From: Hofstenia miamia
Lineage: Eukaryota; Xenacoelomorpha; Acoela
DNA length: 64,000 bases
Direction: 5' to 3'
Assembly (NCBI GenBank): GCA_004352715.1
Contig: SCFE01000049.1
Span: forward strand, 670,510-734,509
This document shows, piece by piece, positions 34,541-45,960 of this stretch. How positions within the stretch are numbered: the first letter of the stretch is position 1; every line of letters begins with the position of its first letter. The translations under genes and the position numbers were made by a program. Under the pieces are notes generated by a model. That model saw only the letters and a program-made list of their open reading frames with translations, searched no databases and was not told where the DNA came from.

Positions 34541-36443
34541 CCTCCTTCATACTTGGTGGCCAATGGGTGGAGCTGGTGACTCTTGTTTGTGATTCATTTT
34601 TTCCATTCCTAAATGTAGTGATAAGGTTTAAATCCCAAATGTTGGGATCGTAAGTAGTTCTCACCCTTCTCGCTGGGAGCGTACGTGGTTCTAAACTCTC
34701 AGTATTAACATTGTCGCAATTGTACTCAGTGTCGGAAAAATCATCTTCAGAAAAACTAGTTAGGTTATCATATTTTTCATACACATCGACACTGTTGTCT
34801 ACTAATGTAAATTTGTTATTGTCGTCTATAATTACATGTTCTATATCCTTTATGGCTCTCTTAAGCCTTTGAAAGTGTACCGTTTTACCGTTGTTTAAGG
34901 TGTATGTGTTATGATCAAGCACTTTTTCAATCGTAAAAGGGCCTTGCCAATCGTTTGCGAGCTTCCTCACTTGATGACTATCTGTGGTAATTCTAGGCAA
35001 ATAAGCAAAGACTTTATCGCCACGTTTATGAGGCTCACCATACAATTTCTTATTGAAAGTTTTCTTTTGCTGGATGCTCGACTGATTGGTATTCTGACAA
35101 ATTGTCAAGTGAATTTGTTGCATGTCATTCATTAATCTATTAACATAGTTCTCTACATTACTCTCTGCGTATTTGGGGTACATCATCGCTAAGGAGGTGG
35201 CGGCTTCTCTGCCAAACATGGCTTTAAAAGGACTAATACCAGTCATTGTATGCACCGAGGTGTTGTAAAAGTATTCTACACCTTCCACAACACGCCGCCA
35301 TTGTTTGCCAGTGGCTCGGGACAATGCTACCAAGATCAACTTAATGAGTGTTCGATTCAATCTCTCTACCAAGCCATTAGCCTGGTGGTGGTAGGCAGTT
35401 GTTAATTCGTGAATTACTTCCAACTCAAGCATGAGTGCGCGTAAAAGGTTACTCTCAAATTGCGGACCATGATCCGAAACTAATTTGCGCATTGGGCCAT
35501 ATTTGAGGATCCATTCTTTAAGAATTTTGTCAGCTACCACCTTGGCTGTTGTGCTGCTTAAAGGAATTATGCGGGCAAACTTGGTGAAGTGGTCCACCAT
35601 CACAAGCAAGTACTGGAAACCCTCGTCGTCTTTCGATAGTTGTTCTAAATCCACATGTACCAGCTCATTCGGACTTTCTGCCGATCGTGATTCCATTTCA
35701 GTGCGCTGTTGAGGGAAATGGTGGAGGTTGTTTAACAAGCATTTCTCGCATTTATCAATGACGTCAGTGACAATGGCGCGGATCCCGGTGGTCACATATC
35801 TAGAATTAAAGGTTTTCTCAGTCTGAAGAATGCCGAGGTGACCTCGCTCATGAACCCTACGCACTAAGTCTCGTTTAAAATATTCAGGAATAGCTAATCG
35901 ATTGTTGTGTTTACTTTTAGCATATAGTAAGCCTTTGTTGGTCACGCGGCAATTGTAGCGATGAAAGTATCGGTTTACTTCCAGGGATGTAGGGAAATAG
36001 GGGTCCCCCATCCTCTTCATTATCTGGTCCAGGATCCAATCGCGATGTTGGTAGCGGATAATTTCTTCTTCTGAGATCTCCTCTTTCAATAGTATAACGA
36101 GAATGGGCTTTCCATTTCGGTCGGCGTTGATTTCGGGTATTAACTGATACTCGGTATGAGGGATGAATGAAAACGGAACTTTTTCACCACCTGGCTTTTT
36201 GAGATCGCACTCGTAGCTCGGGAGAGCCGTCCAGTAGTCCGTGTTCAAGTGGAGTTTTCCAGGGTGATGTTTAATAGTGAATGTGAAATCATTTAGATAT
36301 TCAATCCATCTTGCTACGATGTTTGATTTATCGCCACTGAATTTCTTTAGCCAAGCCAGTGCACTGTTGTCAGTTTGCACCGTAAACTTATGGCCAAGTA
36401 CAAAGTAGCGAAATTTTTTCAGAGATTCAACCAGTGTGAGCAT
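34530..36443 (-). pseudogene. pol: E1 RNase H (distal) and integrase, long open frame
   Basis: 637 open codons. RNase H end: TDNSALAWLKKFSGDKSNIV and HHPGKLHLNTDYWTALPSY. Integrase zinc domain: HERGH...CEKC (H-X3-H...C-X2-C). Catalytic core: HVDLEQLSKDDEGF, VSDHGPQF and GLVERLNRTL; the second Asp and the Glu are separated by 35 residues, the D,D35E spacing. The C-terminal GPY/F-like module is WQGPFTIEKVLDHNTYTL then VHFQRLKRA. After it comes an acidic tail (SFSEDDFSDTEYN). All catalytic residues look intact, but the frame is cut off from RT by a TGA near 36489 and lies downstream of frameshifts, so no full polyprotein can be made. Confidence 0.9.
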
Positions 36444-36488
36444 TTCGCACTTAGTTGCGCCGTAATTCTTCTCTGACGCCCTAAGTTT

Positions 36489-37765
36489 TCAGCTAAAATA
36501 TTGCACAGGACTTTTGATTCCGTTAACGTCCTGACTGAGGACTCCGCTAATAGCAACAGCACTGGCGTCACAGTCAACTATAAAATCTTTCGCGTAATCA
36601 GGGGTGTTTAAGGATGGTATTTTCTTGAGTTCTACTTTTATTCCGTCGAGAGCTTCTTGTTCTTGCCAAGTCCATTTAAAATCGACGGACTTTTTCAACA
36701 GATTAGAGATTGTTTTTGTTTTGTCAGCGAGGTCTGGAATAAACATCCCATAATAATTTAGGAAACCCATTAAACGCTGAACATCTCGGCGGGTCCTTGG
36801 CGTTTCAATTTTATCTAAAAAATCTTTCGCGTTATTTTTGATCAATATCCTTCCTGGTTCGACGACGCGACCAAGAAAGGTGACTTTGGTTTGAACTAAT
36901 GTGCATTTGGTTCCATTCACTTTAAGTCCTGCTTGTTGCAATAAATCCAAGGTTCGACTAAGTTTATCTAGATGTTCTTCGAAAGTGTGGCTTGCGACCA
37001 AGATGTCGTCAATATAAGCTGAAATGCCTGGTTCGAGGAGGTTTGCACCATCTTTAAGAATTTTCGTGACATACTGCTGAAAGGTAGCTGGCGTGTTGCA
37101 TAGGCCAAAGGCCATATATTTCCATTCGTAGAGCCCATAAGGGGTAATGAAGGCGGTCTTTGCAATGTCAGAAGGGCGCATGGGTACCTGCCAATAAGCT
37201 TTACACAAGTCTAAGCATGAGAAAAACTTATATTTACTAGCATCGTAAAGGAGATCGTCTATCCTTGGCAGGGGTACACATCTTTAATTGTGATATCATT
37301 TAGGTTACGAAAGTCGATGCACAGCCGATACTTCTCACCTTGCCAAATAAACACAGTGGGTGCAGCGTATGGGCTGTTACTTCCTTGGATTATCCCGTTT
37401 TCAATTAAGTCACTTAAGATCTTCTCATATTCATGTTTCAGATTTTCTGGCACACGACGTACTGGTAAACGAATCGGGCGATCATGTTTCAATTCAATAG
37501 CATGCTCTTCACCTATTGCTTGCCCAACACTGATGGTACTGTAGTTGAACACGTCATGCTTGCTGTAAAGCAGAGATGCCAGAGACCTCCTCTCTTTTTG
37601 ATTTAAGTGTGAATGGGAAGTTTCAGTAACTGTTGGCACCTTTACCAGACTCGAAGGAGCTTCTAGGTCGTGCACAGTGGTGCAGATTGGTAAACAAGTT
37701 ACTGGAATGTTCTCAATCTTCACCGGTACTCTGATTAACTGTAATTGGGGAACTTCGATTTTCAC
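36489..37765 (-). pseudogene. pol: E1 reverse transcriptase and start of RNase H, frameshifted
   Basis: 37259-37765 contains TISVGQAIGEEHAIELKHDR, NSPYAAPTVFIWQGEKYRL and CIDFRNLND. One C is missing from a C run near 37268 relative to E2, shifting the frame after KDVYP. 36489-37208 continues with MCKAYWQVPM, FGLCNTPATFQQYV and AYIDDILVAS (catalytic YIDD intact), then the connection and the RNase H start (FIVDCDASAVAISGVLSQ), ending at a TGA after QYFS where E2 has Gln. Confidence 0.9.
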
Positions 37766-37812
37766 TGAAGAAGTCGACCCATTAAGAACAGTGACGTATG
37801 TCTTTCCTCAAA

Positions 37813-38439
37813 TTACTTTACACAAATCTGGCAAAAAAGAGACTCCGCGTATGTATTTCCCCTATGCCCTGATATCATGACATCACCATTAATGCTGGCA
37901 TCAGAAGAGACAGCGACTCTCGTCCAATGTCTTGGTTCAAGAAATATAGGTTCATCCAAATAAAAAATGACCTCTTTCTCAGGGATCGTAACCAACTGCG
38001 TTGCCTCCTGGTCTTTAATGGAGATTGTACTACTCTTAAAATCAATGACACAAGAATTGCATTCCAAAAAATCATTTCCTAAGATAAGATCATATGGTAG
38101 ACGGTGGTTTGACGTGTCTACTACCAACAAGTCTACTTTGAAAGGCTCTGCGTGAATTTTAATTGAAGCATTGGTTAACTTTCCTTTCAAAGAGAGAGGG
38201 TTTCCGGAGGCGTCGATCAACTTCGCACTGGAGGAGTCCAATGAATCTTGATTTAAGCATAATTCCTTGCAACATTCATCGCTTATTATAGAGGCTGCTG
38301 CTCCCGTATCCACTGTAGCGTTAAAGATATTTCTGTTCATCTCAACTGGTATTAAATTCTTTCTAATTAACTGAGTGATCACGAGTATGTTGTGATCTTG
38401 TGCACATTTTTCAGGAGGCAGCACTCCAACTAATTTAAA
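37813..38439 (-). pseudogene. E1 protease (retropepsin), -1 frame to gag
   Basis: NATVDTGAAASIISDECCKE holds an intact aspartic protease signature (D-T-G-A). LPYDLILGNDFLECNSCVID is the usual second (flap-to-C-terminal) motif. It enters from gag at the heptamer 38433-38439 (FKLVGVLPPEKC). It ends early at 37813 because of a 1-nt loss near 37855 relative to E2. In the original frame a TGA follows before GKTYVTVLNGS, as also in E2. Confidence 0.85.
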
Positions 38440-40173
38440 TCTTGCGATGTAGTGGGGTGATCGGATCCTAGATCAACAAGATCGTTGACACACAGAGATT
38501 CATTAATGGGCTCCTCGACAATAAATCCTTCTCCATTAGCAACAAGCTGTATTCTGGCCTTACACTGAGATTTGAGATGTACTTTCTCTCCACAATTTAG
38601 CACTGTACCAAAGTTAAATCAAGCACTTTTTTGGTGGCTGCAGGCTTTCTAATCTCCAGGCTCTTTGTTCCAGAAAATTTTGTGATGTCGTTGTTGATGC
38701 GTTGCGAGTTCTGAAGCATGTAAACCACGCTGATGGCTTTGCGGATAATCTCGTGGAGGCTGTCCTCAGGATCACATCGAACTTCCAGCCGATTTCTGAT
38801 TGATGTGGGGAAGCCTTGACAAATATAGGAGAACAGGTCGTGCTTAGAATATTCCTTTGAAAGGCTGCTCAACTGAAACAGGCATTCAACCTGGGTGATA
38901 TATTTGCGAATGTCATCACCGAACTTAAAAGACATGTCACACAGTAATGTCTTGTACTGATGTTTAATATGCGGCGCATGGTAGTGATCCTCAAAAAATC
39001 CTACCAGCAGCTGGTAATCAGTCTTTATGCTCCGTTCAAGCATCATGTATTGGTTGTATGCCAATCTACTGAGGTATAAAGGGAACTGTGAAACAGTGGT
39101 ATCTTGTGAATTTTTATGCTGCTTCATATTTAGTTCAAACAAGAAAAACCATTCATCGAAAGACTGTGACACAGCGTCAATTTGCCCAGTAAATTTGGGT
39201 AGAACCAAGTGCTTGCTAAACACTTGAACCTGTCCATGGGATTTGAGAGGAAGAATCAACTCGCGATATCTCGGCTGATCTTTAGAACTGGCTTTTTCGT
39301 TGAGCGGGCTAACATTGCTCATATGTTGCTCTTTGTAGGCAGGAATGACAACTGTACTCACTGGATGGGGAAACAACTGAATGTAGCCAGTTTGAGGAGT
39401 AGCTCCAGTAGTTAACGTAGATACTTGAGTAAGAGCGGCATGAGCAAAGGTAGGTTGACTGTGTGAGGGAGAAGTAGCAGAAGGCACAGAAGCCAGCTGG
39501 AGGAGGCTGGCTCACACCAACGAGCTGAACCACTCTGCTGATAATTCTCTCAGCCAATTCATCTAGGGCGTCATTTAACACAGCATGAGTAACATAGTCA
39601 TCACGATCTCTGTTAGTTGATGTTTCTTCTGGACGATTGGAGTTATTAATAGAGCTCTTTAACTCGTTGATTTGTAATTCGAGAGCGAAAGTTGACTCCA
39701 ACATCTGTCTCTCCATCCGTTGATAGGCTACGTGTTGGGTATTAAGCTCGGCTTGTAAGGATTCAACCTGGCGTTCACTCTCCATTCTTAGTGCCACCTG
39801 CTGTGACAACTCGTCTGGCAAATGCTTCGATTTCGGCTACATGCACATCGAAGTGAGGCGTAGAACCACTGGTGTAACCGCGAGGACGCAGGGGAATGGG
39901 CGGAGCATGAGTGTTTAATACACATCGCGCGTTTCTATGGAATGATGGACTCGCACTCATTGTGTTGGCATTGCTATATGGGAGAGTAGCTGCATTGTGA
40001 CTATCATCCATCCTTTGAGCATTAGGAGAAGGGGGTTGAGAAAAATTAAGTAATGATCCAACAGTGCAAGGGGTAGCGTCCTGGTTACCAACGCTTGCAC
40101 AGGGGACACTCCGAATGGGAGGAGTCCCAAAAGTAGGAGAATAAATTACAGTATGACTCGAACTAGAATCCAT
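38430..40173 (-). pseudogene. gag: E1 gag, broken by frameshifts
   Basis: Start ATG 40171-40173 (MDSSSSHTVIYSPTFGTPP), the same start as E2. The N-terminus is Ser/Pro-rich, then coiled coil (DELSQQVALRMESERQVESL), then capsid (38597-39487: LPKFTGQIDAVSQSFDEWFF, LAYNQYMMLERSIKTDYQLL, YSKHDLFSYICQGFPTSI). Breaks relative to E2: a 1-nt insertion near 39815, a deletion of part of the Pro-rich linker near 39500, and a 1-nt loss in the CCHC knuckle (38597) that stops after VQC. The residual knuckle continues in another frame to the gag stop at 38430. Confidence 0.88.
38433..38439 (-). promoter_or_regulatory. -1 frameshift heptamer T TTA AAT, E1
   Basis: In gag frame the minus strand reads GAT TTA AAT TAG, so the slippery heptamer U UUA AAU sits directly before the gag stop (38430-38432). 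The -1 frame continues as the protease. A short GGAG/CTCC stem could form a few bases downstream. The same site is present in E2. Confidence 0.8.
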
Positions 40174-40580
40174 TTGACTTTAGAGAAAGAAACAACAATT
40201 TCTAGAACTGACAATGGGAGCACTCCCACGCACACAGAAACAAAAAGTACTTACAAGGGGTAACAGTGATTAACAGACCAAAAAGGGAAGAAATGAACAC
40301 GGCTGTACTTGGTAATAAATCCAACGTAAAAAGCACTAGTAACAAGTAAAACAGACAAGAAATTTAACAAATGACATCAGCCAAATAAGAAACACAAAAA
40401 GCTTCGTCGCCATCCTTCAAGGTGAGGAAGTTCATGAATGCATCGATGGGTGACTTTCTCTGAAGTCTCAAAGCGATCAGGGGAAACAACTATCCCAGCT
40501 GATATGCACCAAAAACGAAAACCAACTCACAACCAAACCATTGAAAGAAAACAACAAGAGTAGAAAGGTATCACGTCAGC

Positions 40581-40598
40581 GTCCTGTCACGGTCGCCA
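40581..40598 (-). promoter_or_regulatory. primer-binding site of E1 (tRNA-Arg type)
   Basis: The minus strand reads TGGCGACCGTGACAGGAC immediately inside the 5' LTR. From memory this is the complement of the 3' end of arthropod tRNA-Arg(UCG), the primer used by 412/mdg1 elements, over about 18 nt. Confidence 0.85.
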
Positions 40599-41537
40599 TG
40601 TAGAATCGGTGGCTGGTAGGGTAACTTAACTAGAAACTTAATTGACTCCACAAAAGGTTTAGATAGCATTTACAGAACAGCCACAATTCCGGAAAAAGGA
40701 TTAACATAGAATTTGCAACATATAGATGTAACATTGGTAATTCATCCAAGTAACAAAACTACTTTAGGTAACAACCAAGATGACCAATTCCTATGGCTTC
40801 CAGCCAAAGCGGAACATCCAGAAGTAAAGTGCTTAACCTATTGACTGGTGCTACCCTATTTGTCTCACTTGCTTAATTTCTATCTCACTTCAAAATAAAC
40901 AAACTCATTTTCATTGTTATCTCTCAGCTCACTATTAAATAATCTGTAATTGCCAGATATTCGTGCTAGCCCGCGGCATGGTATCATCACAGTGTTAGGT
41001 TTTATAAGTGCATGTACGTGTTGAATTACGAAAGAGAGATTTATTATTTCCTTATACGTAACCGTATACATAACTTAATGAGCCACAATTCGGACTGGGT
41101 AATCAAAAGACCCCCAGAAGCAACGTGTTGCCCCGTGCTCATGAAAGCACTCCCGAATTGTCGCCGATCTTAAGCAATAAGTTTCATTTAAGATAATAAA
41201 TAAATAAAAAATACAATGGTAAAGACGGCAGTTAAGAGTAGACAAAGTCTATTGAACTATCGCTACAAGTTTCTCAGTTTTTATACAAAAGTTTCAATTA
41301 TTACCTGCCTTTGTTTACAATGATTGAATATCAACGTAGTTTAACATGATCAAAATTAGTTCTCCCTCGTAAAATTAAATTTGAGCAAAATATCAGCACC
41401 ACCGAGGGGACATCAATTTAATAATAGCAAACTGAGATCAAAAATAATCGATAACGTCATGATGACGTAATAATACAAGAATACAAATTAAAAGATATAA
41501 AAGACTAAAAGCAACTAAATCCCCGAGCAACTCTACA
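40599..41537 (-). repeat. 5' LTR of E1 (939 bp)
   Basis: Plus-strand edges are TGTAGAATCGG and GCAACTCTACA. In element direction: TATAAAAAC (41277-41285) as the likely TATA box, then AATAAA (near 41045) as polyadenylation signal, placing R in about 41045-41250. It contains CCCAGAAGCAACGTGTTGCC (41113-41132), the LTR form of the motif repeated in ORF3. Confidence 0.93.
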
Positions 41538-42019
41538 ATATGACCATGCATGTAGTAACTATTAAATGTAAGTTAGGAAGCTGCTAAATATTAAACTAGT
41601 AAATAAAACCAATATATTTTGGTAATGGCTACATGTAATTTTAATAACACAGCTAGTGACAAGTCAGGTTGCATTAACATGGAACACTTTTACAAAAAGA
41701 GACTAAGTCAAATTGTGTCTTGTCTTGAGTATACACTGAGCTAGGATAGGGTACACATAAGTTACATTGATGAGCTTAGAGGTATAACTCAACCAAGTGG
41801 AGCCTTGTTGAACAAGTGAAACTGGATGTGGAGATCAGCTTCAGGCAGAAGCCCACTAATGATTATTTGAGGAGATGCTGCATGGTTTTGTCAACTAAAT
41901 AGTGAATACATAAAAGCTAAAGCAGTGTTAAGTTAGTAAATCCCTACCTGCAAATATTCAACTGATGTTATAAAGTAACAAAGGGTAAACAGTAATAACA
42001 TCTGGTAGAGGATGTTACA
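41538..42019 (+). repeat. family-B LTR, right part (LTR-a), cut by E1
   Basis: Aligns word for word with the second half of the LTR at 49183-50280 (e.g. CCAATATATTTTGGTAATGG). It ends GAGGATGTTACA at 42019, followed by a PBS-like TGGCGAATGTAACAGCC (42020-42036). The left part is missing because E1 entered here. Confidence 0.85.
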
Positions 42020-42201
42020 TGGCGAATGTAACAGCCAAAAAGAACAGGCAATTGGAAAAGAATTTCTTTTATCTTCCACAGGCAAGTAGTTGCTTCTTAG
42101 CAGAATACAAAGAATCTCTTCCAAAACCAAGGAAAAATTCAGTGGAACAACTAGCACACTTTCTCACTACCTACAAGTAAAAGTGGAATTATTAGAAACA
42201 T
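42020..42201 (+). other. short leader remnant of a family-B element
   Basis: 182 bp starting with a PBS-like site (42020-42036) and ending where the next LTR begins (TGTAGCATAATCC). No coding sequence. Either the leader of an element invaded by LTR-b/B2, or what a deletion left between two LTRs. Confidence 0.6.
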
Positions 42202-44046
42202 TGTAGCATAATCCAAAGAAAATGCTGCTAATGAAGAAAGAAGAACAAATGATTAGTTGAAACTAACATTGAATTATGATTATTTAGAAAAACAATTTAA
42301 TTTCAATTATCAGAATTATCTTTGCAAAATGCAACCAAGTAATAATATAGCAAATTAGTACTTGTCATTGAATTTGACAAGCAAAGGGGCGAATTTGCTT
42401 CCATTATTTTCAGCCATTTTGGCAGATGAATTAAATTTGAATTTCAAATTACAGGTACTTTTTCAAAGTTTACTATAGAGTGTAAATCAATTTGGAATTT
42501 GTTGAGGTAAATTCTTTGAAAATCTTATTCTTAGATTTTATATCAGTGTGATTATTTATACAGAATGTCAAGCTAAAAGGTAAATGCAGTAGTAGCAGTT
42601 TGGGAACATATTGGGAGTGACTTGAGGGTCCTTGATCCAAATCATGAACCTGCATTTATGTTAGGTGTACAAATAGGAGTTTTCCTTTGTTTAGCTGGCT
42701 ATTGATTCAATCATTTACATGTAATCAATAATCAACATTGGTAAGAAAGGGCTGGATAGCCTAACATGGGTTATACATATTTTATCTGATTGATTTAGGT
42801 GACCTATAATAGACTGATAAATCGACCAAGCATGTATTATGCTTTTTAAATGTAAGGTAGGAAGCTGCAAGTTATTAGGTAACTTGATTATGTTAACTTA
42901 ATTAAAGCCAATAGCTAAAGTAATAATTATTAAGCAGCTAGTGACATTGCAAGGTTGTGAAGTGAATTAAATACACAGTACAAATTGAGTTTAAGTCCGT
43001 TACAATTTGCATTGAGAACTGGACTGAGTTAGGATAAAAAACACATAAGAACATAATATAGCTGAGTCTTAGTACTTGTCATTGAATTTGACAAGCCAAA
43101 GGGGCGAATTTGCTTCCATTATTTTCAGCCATTTTGGCAGATGAATTAAATTTGAATTTCAAATTACAGGTACTTTTTCAAAGTTTGCTATAGAGTGTAA
43201 ATCAATTTGGAATTTGTTGAGGTAAATTCTTTGAAAATCTTATTCTTAGATTTTATATCAGTGTGATTATTTATACAGAATGTCAAGCTAAAAGGTAAAT
43301 GCAGTAGTAGCAGTTTGGGAACATATTGGGAGTGACTTGAGGGTCCTTGATCCAAATCATGAACCTGCATTTATGTTAGGTGTACAAATAGGAGTTTTCC
43401 TTTGTTTAGCTGGCTATTGATTCAATCATTTACATGTAATCAATAATCAACATTGGTAAGAAAGGGCTGGATAGCCTAACATGGGTTATACATATTTTAT
43501 CTGATAGACTTTGGTGACCTATAACAGACTGATAAATTGACCAAGCATGTATTATGTTATTTAAATGTAAGGTAGGAAGCTGCAAGTTATTAGGTAACTT
43601 GATTATGTTAACTTAATTAAAGCCAATAGCTAAAGTAATAATTATTAAGCAGCTAGTGACATTGCAAGGTTGTGAAGTGAATTAAATACACAGTACAAAT
43701 TGAGTTTAAGTCCGTTACAATTTGCATTGAGAACTGGACTGAGTTAGGATAAAAAACACATAAGAACATCATTGAGCTGAGTCTTGGAACCACTAAATCA
43801 GTGATGGAAACACAAAGGAAGTGATGCAGAGATCAGAGTTGGCAGAGGCCACAGTTAAACCACTCATGGAGCAGAGCTATGATGGCAGAGTACCTAAATA
43901 GTATTCAGTTATTTCAGTTAAAGAAAGATAGCAGAAGTATATACAATAAATAGCTAACATATGTACATCCCTACCTGCAGTTGACATGAAACAATAGTCT
44001 AAAAGAATTATTTAACCTACATCAATGCCTGGTAGCAGATGCTACA
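42202..44046 (+). repeat. family-B LTR-b with 714-bp internal duplication
   Basis: Starts TGTAGCATAATCCAAAG and ends GCAGATGCTACA, so TGTAGCAT and ATGCTACA form matched ends. A 714-bp block is present twice in tandem (42357-43070 and 43071-43784), almost identical; without it the LTR would be about 1.13 kb, like the LTR at 49183. It contains GTGACTTGAGGGTCC twice, the LTR form of the family-B repeat word. Confidence 0.85.
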
Positions 44047-44063
44047 TGGCAACTGTGACAGAT
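44047..44063 (+). promoter_or_regulatory. primer-binding site of B2
   Basis: TGGCAACTGTGACAGAT directly follows the LTR, a mutated form of the tRNA-Arg-type site of family A (TGGCGACCGTGACAGGA). Confidence 0.65.
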
Positions 44064-44278
44064 AAAGAACAACAAAAGAAGAACAGTCAGTTCAACATCT
44101 GAACTCAGAACTTAAAGTCAACAAAGAACCAGAGCAACTGAATAGCAGAAAACATGCAAGGAAGCAGATGTAATATACAGCCAGCAATGAGTCAACAACT
44201 ACAACTATACCTAATGTAGAGCAGGGGAAAGACAACAAGTCACACTGATCTACCAGCCACTACTACTCATAATTAAAG

Positions 44279-45960
44279 ATGCCAAAGACAAGAGGAAAAA
44301 AGGTCGTGCCAAGAAAGGGACAAACAGAAAAACCCCCACCCCAAGGAGAGTGCATTCAGAGACAGATGCAGCCCCCATAGAACTAGAAACCATCCACATG
44401 TCCCCAGAAACAGGATCCAATGAAGTTTTAAACATCCTACACAAACAAATGAAATGGAAATGTTATTGAGAGCTGAGATACAACAATTAGTGGAAAGAAT
44501 GTTGACATTGGAACAAGAGAATGAGAACACACTAAGTGAACTGAAGATTGAAATGGACAACCATTTGGATAACCAAAAAGATAATATCCGGAGAGATATC
44601 AAGGCATTAACAAATCAGCTGGCACAGTCAAACAAAGCTTTTCAAGAACAGAACCAGAAATGGGAGAAGATATGCCAACAATTGGAAGATGCAAATAGGC
44701 AATTAATCATTGAAAATGATATCCAAGCCCAAGAGATTGAAGTGCTCAAAGATAAACTTAGATCAACAGAGCTAGACAGAGATGAAGATCACGAGAATCA
44801 GAAGAGAGAGATAGAGGATCTGAGATGGAAACTGGAAAAATTACAAGAAAACAAAGGAGAAAATCCAAAAGTGACAGCAACATATGAAAAAACAATCAAA
44901 CAGGGAGAGGAAAGGAGCTTATGAGCATCACCCACAAATTTTAAAAAACACTTCAGAGAAATGGAGGAAGAGGAGGAAGAAGAGAAAAGAAAAATTATCA
45001 ATGAGATAACAAGAGTGGTGACAAGTCGACTCACAGTTAGTGAGCAAATGACTAGACAAAAGAAACTGATTTATGAGAACTTGATGTTGCAAGAAAATCG
45101 TCACAACAACACAATAGCATGTAATGCAACTCTGCCTAAATTTAATGGGAAAGTGGACAGCTACAACCCAAAATTTTTGGAATGGCTGCAAATGTTTGAG
45201 ATTAAAATGGTGAAGAGGAAGATGAACCAAAGGGCAGCTGCTGCAAGGTTCCCACTATATTTAACAGGGGCAGCCTCCCAACATTACTTACTCCTTGATG
45301 CAGACACAAAACAAAATTAAAAACTATTAATCTGAGACTTAGTAGACTATTACAAAAATGAAAGCTTCAAAAACCAATATCAAATTATACTAAATTCTAC
45401 AAAAATGTAGAAGACAGACGACATCTGAAATTATATCCAACAGATAGAACAATTATTGACACTTAGTTCAAGGGGAAGCACATATTCCAAGTATGACCTC
45501 TTTTCTCATATCTGCAAAGGCATGCCAGAGAACATCCATATGCAATTTGAAATCAAGTATGACGTAGATGACAAGTTGGAGAAAATGATCAGGAAAGCCA
45601 TAGACATACAGGCAACAATAGAGAATAACACTCACATCTACGAAAAGGCAATATGGAATAAGGAAAAGCCAACAGAATGGAGAAATAACTACAAAACGCA
45701 GACAGGGAACACCAAGGCTTACAAAGAAAAGAAAGTGGAAAAATTCATCAGCATAAAAAACAAGGATGGGAAATCCAAAAAGGTAAGAGAAAAAGACATA
45801 AAATGCTATGCTTGTTGACAAAAGGGGCACAGGAAGAAGCGTATTACAACAACGAGGCCATAATTGAATCTGAATCAGAATTGATAGAGGATCCCCAAAC
45901 AGAGGAAAAATCAGAAAACTAGTCAGAGTGCAGATTCAAAAAAACTGAGCACTAATAATG
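44279..45960 (+). pseudogene. gag: B2 gag: coiled coil, capsid, knuckle; broken
   Basis: The probable start ATG 44279 gives a basic MPKTRGKKVVPRKGQ, paralleling MTKTRKGSAKKT in B3; a frameshift follows. From 44454 the protein is a long coiled coil (EIQQLVERMLTLEQENE through LRWKLEKLQENKGENP). Capsid: TLPKFNGKVDSYNPKFLEWL, FPLYLTGAASQHYLLLDADT, YSKYDLFSHICKGMPENI. The frame is cut by TGA 44922, TAA about 45318, TGA about 45333 and 45426, and TGA about 45816 inside the CCHC knuckle (CYAC stop QKGH). The TGA after DDI (45426) is at the same place in B3, where family A has Arg. Confidence 0.85.

Larger units (their letters stand above)
33177..41537 (-). mobile_element. element E1: Ty3/Gypsy family A, near-complete, frameshifted
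   Basis: Minus-strand order: 5' LTR 40599-41537, PBS 40581-40598, gag, protease, RT, RNase H, integrase, ORF3, polypurine tract 33625-33634, and the 3' LTR ending 33624, whose outer part falls in the gap. CpG is well preserved, so the copy is younger than D or B. Yet gag, protease and RT each carry a frameshift and several TGA stops exist. The sequence to its right (41538 on) is the interior of a family-B LTR, so E1 inserted into that LTR. The target duplication cannot be checked because the left edge is in the gap. Confidence 0.92.

Noticed and set aside
45468-45830. Antisense open frames over family-B gag (also 46850-47212, 52595-53051, 44798-45230)
   Set aside because: Mirror frames of the real gag/protease sequence; Phe/Ser-rich and without motifs.
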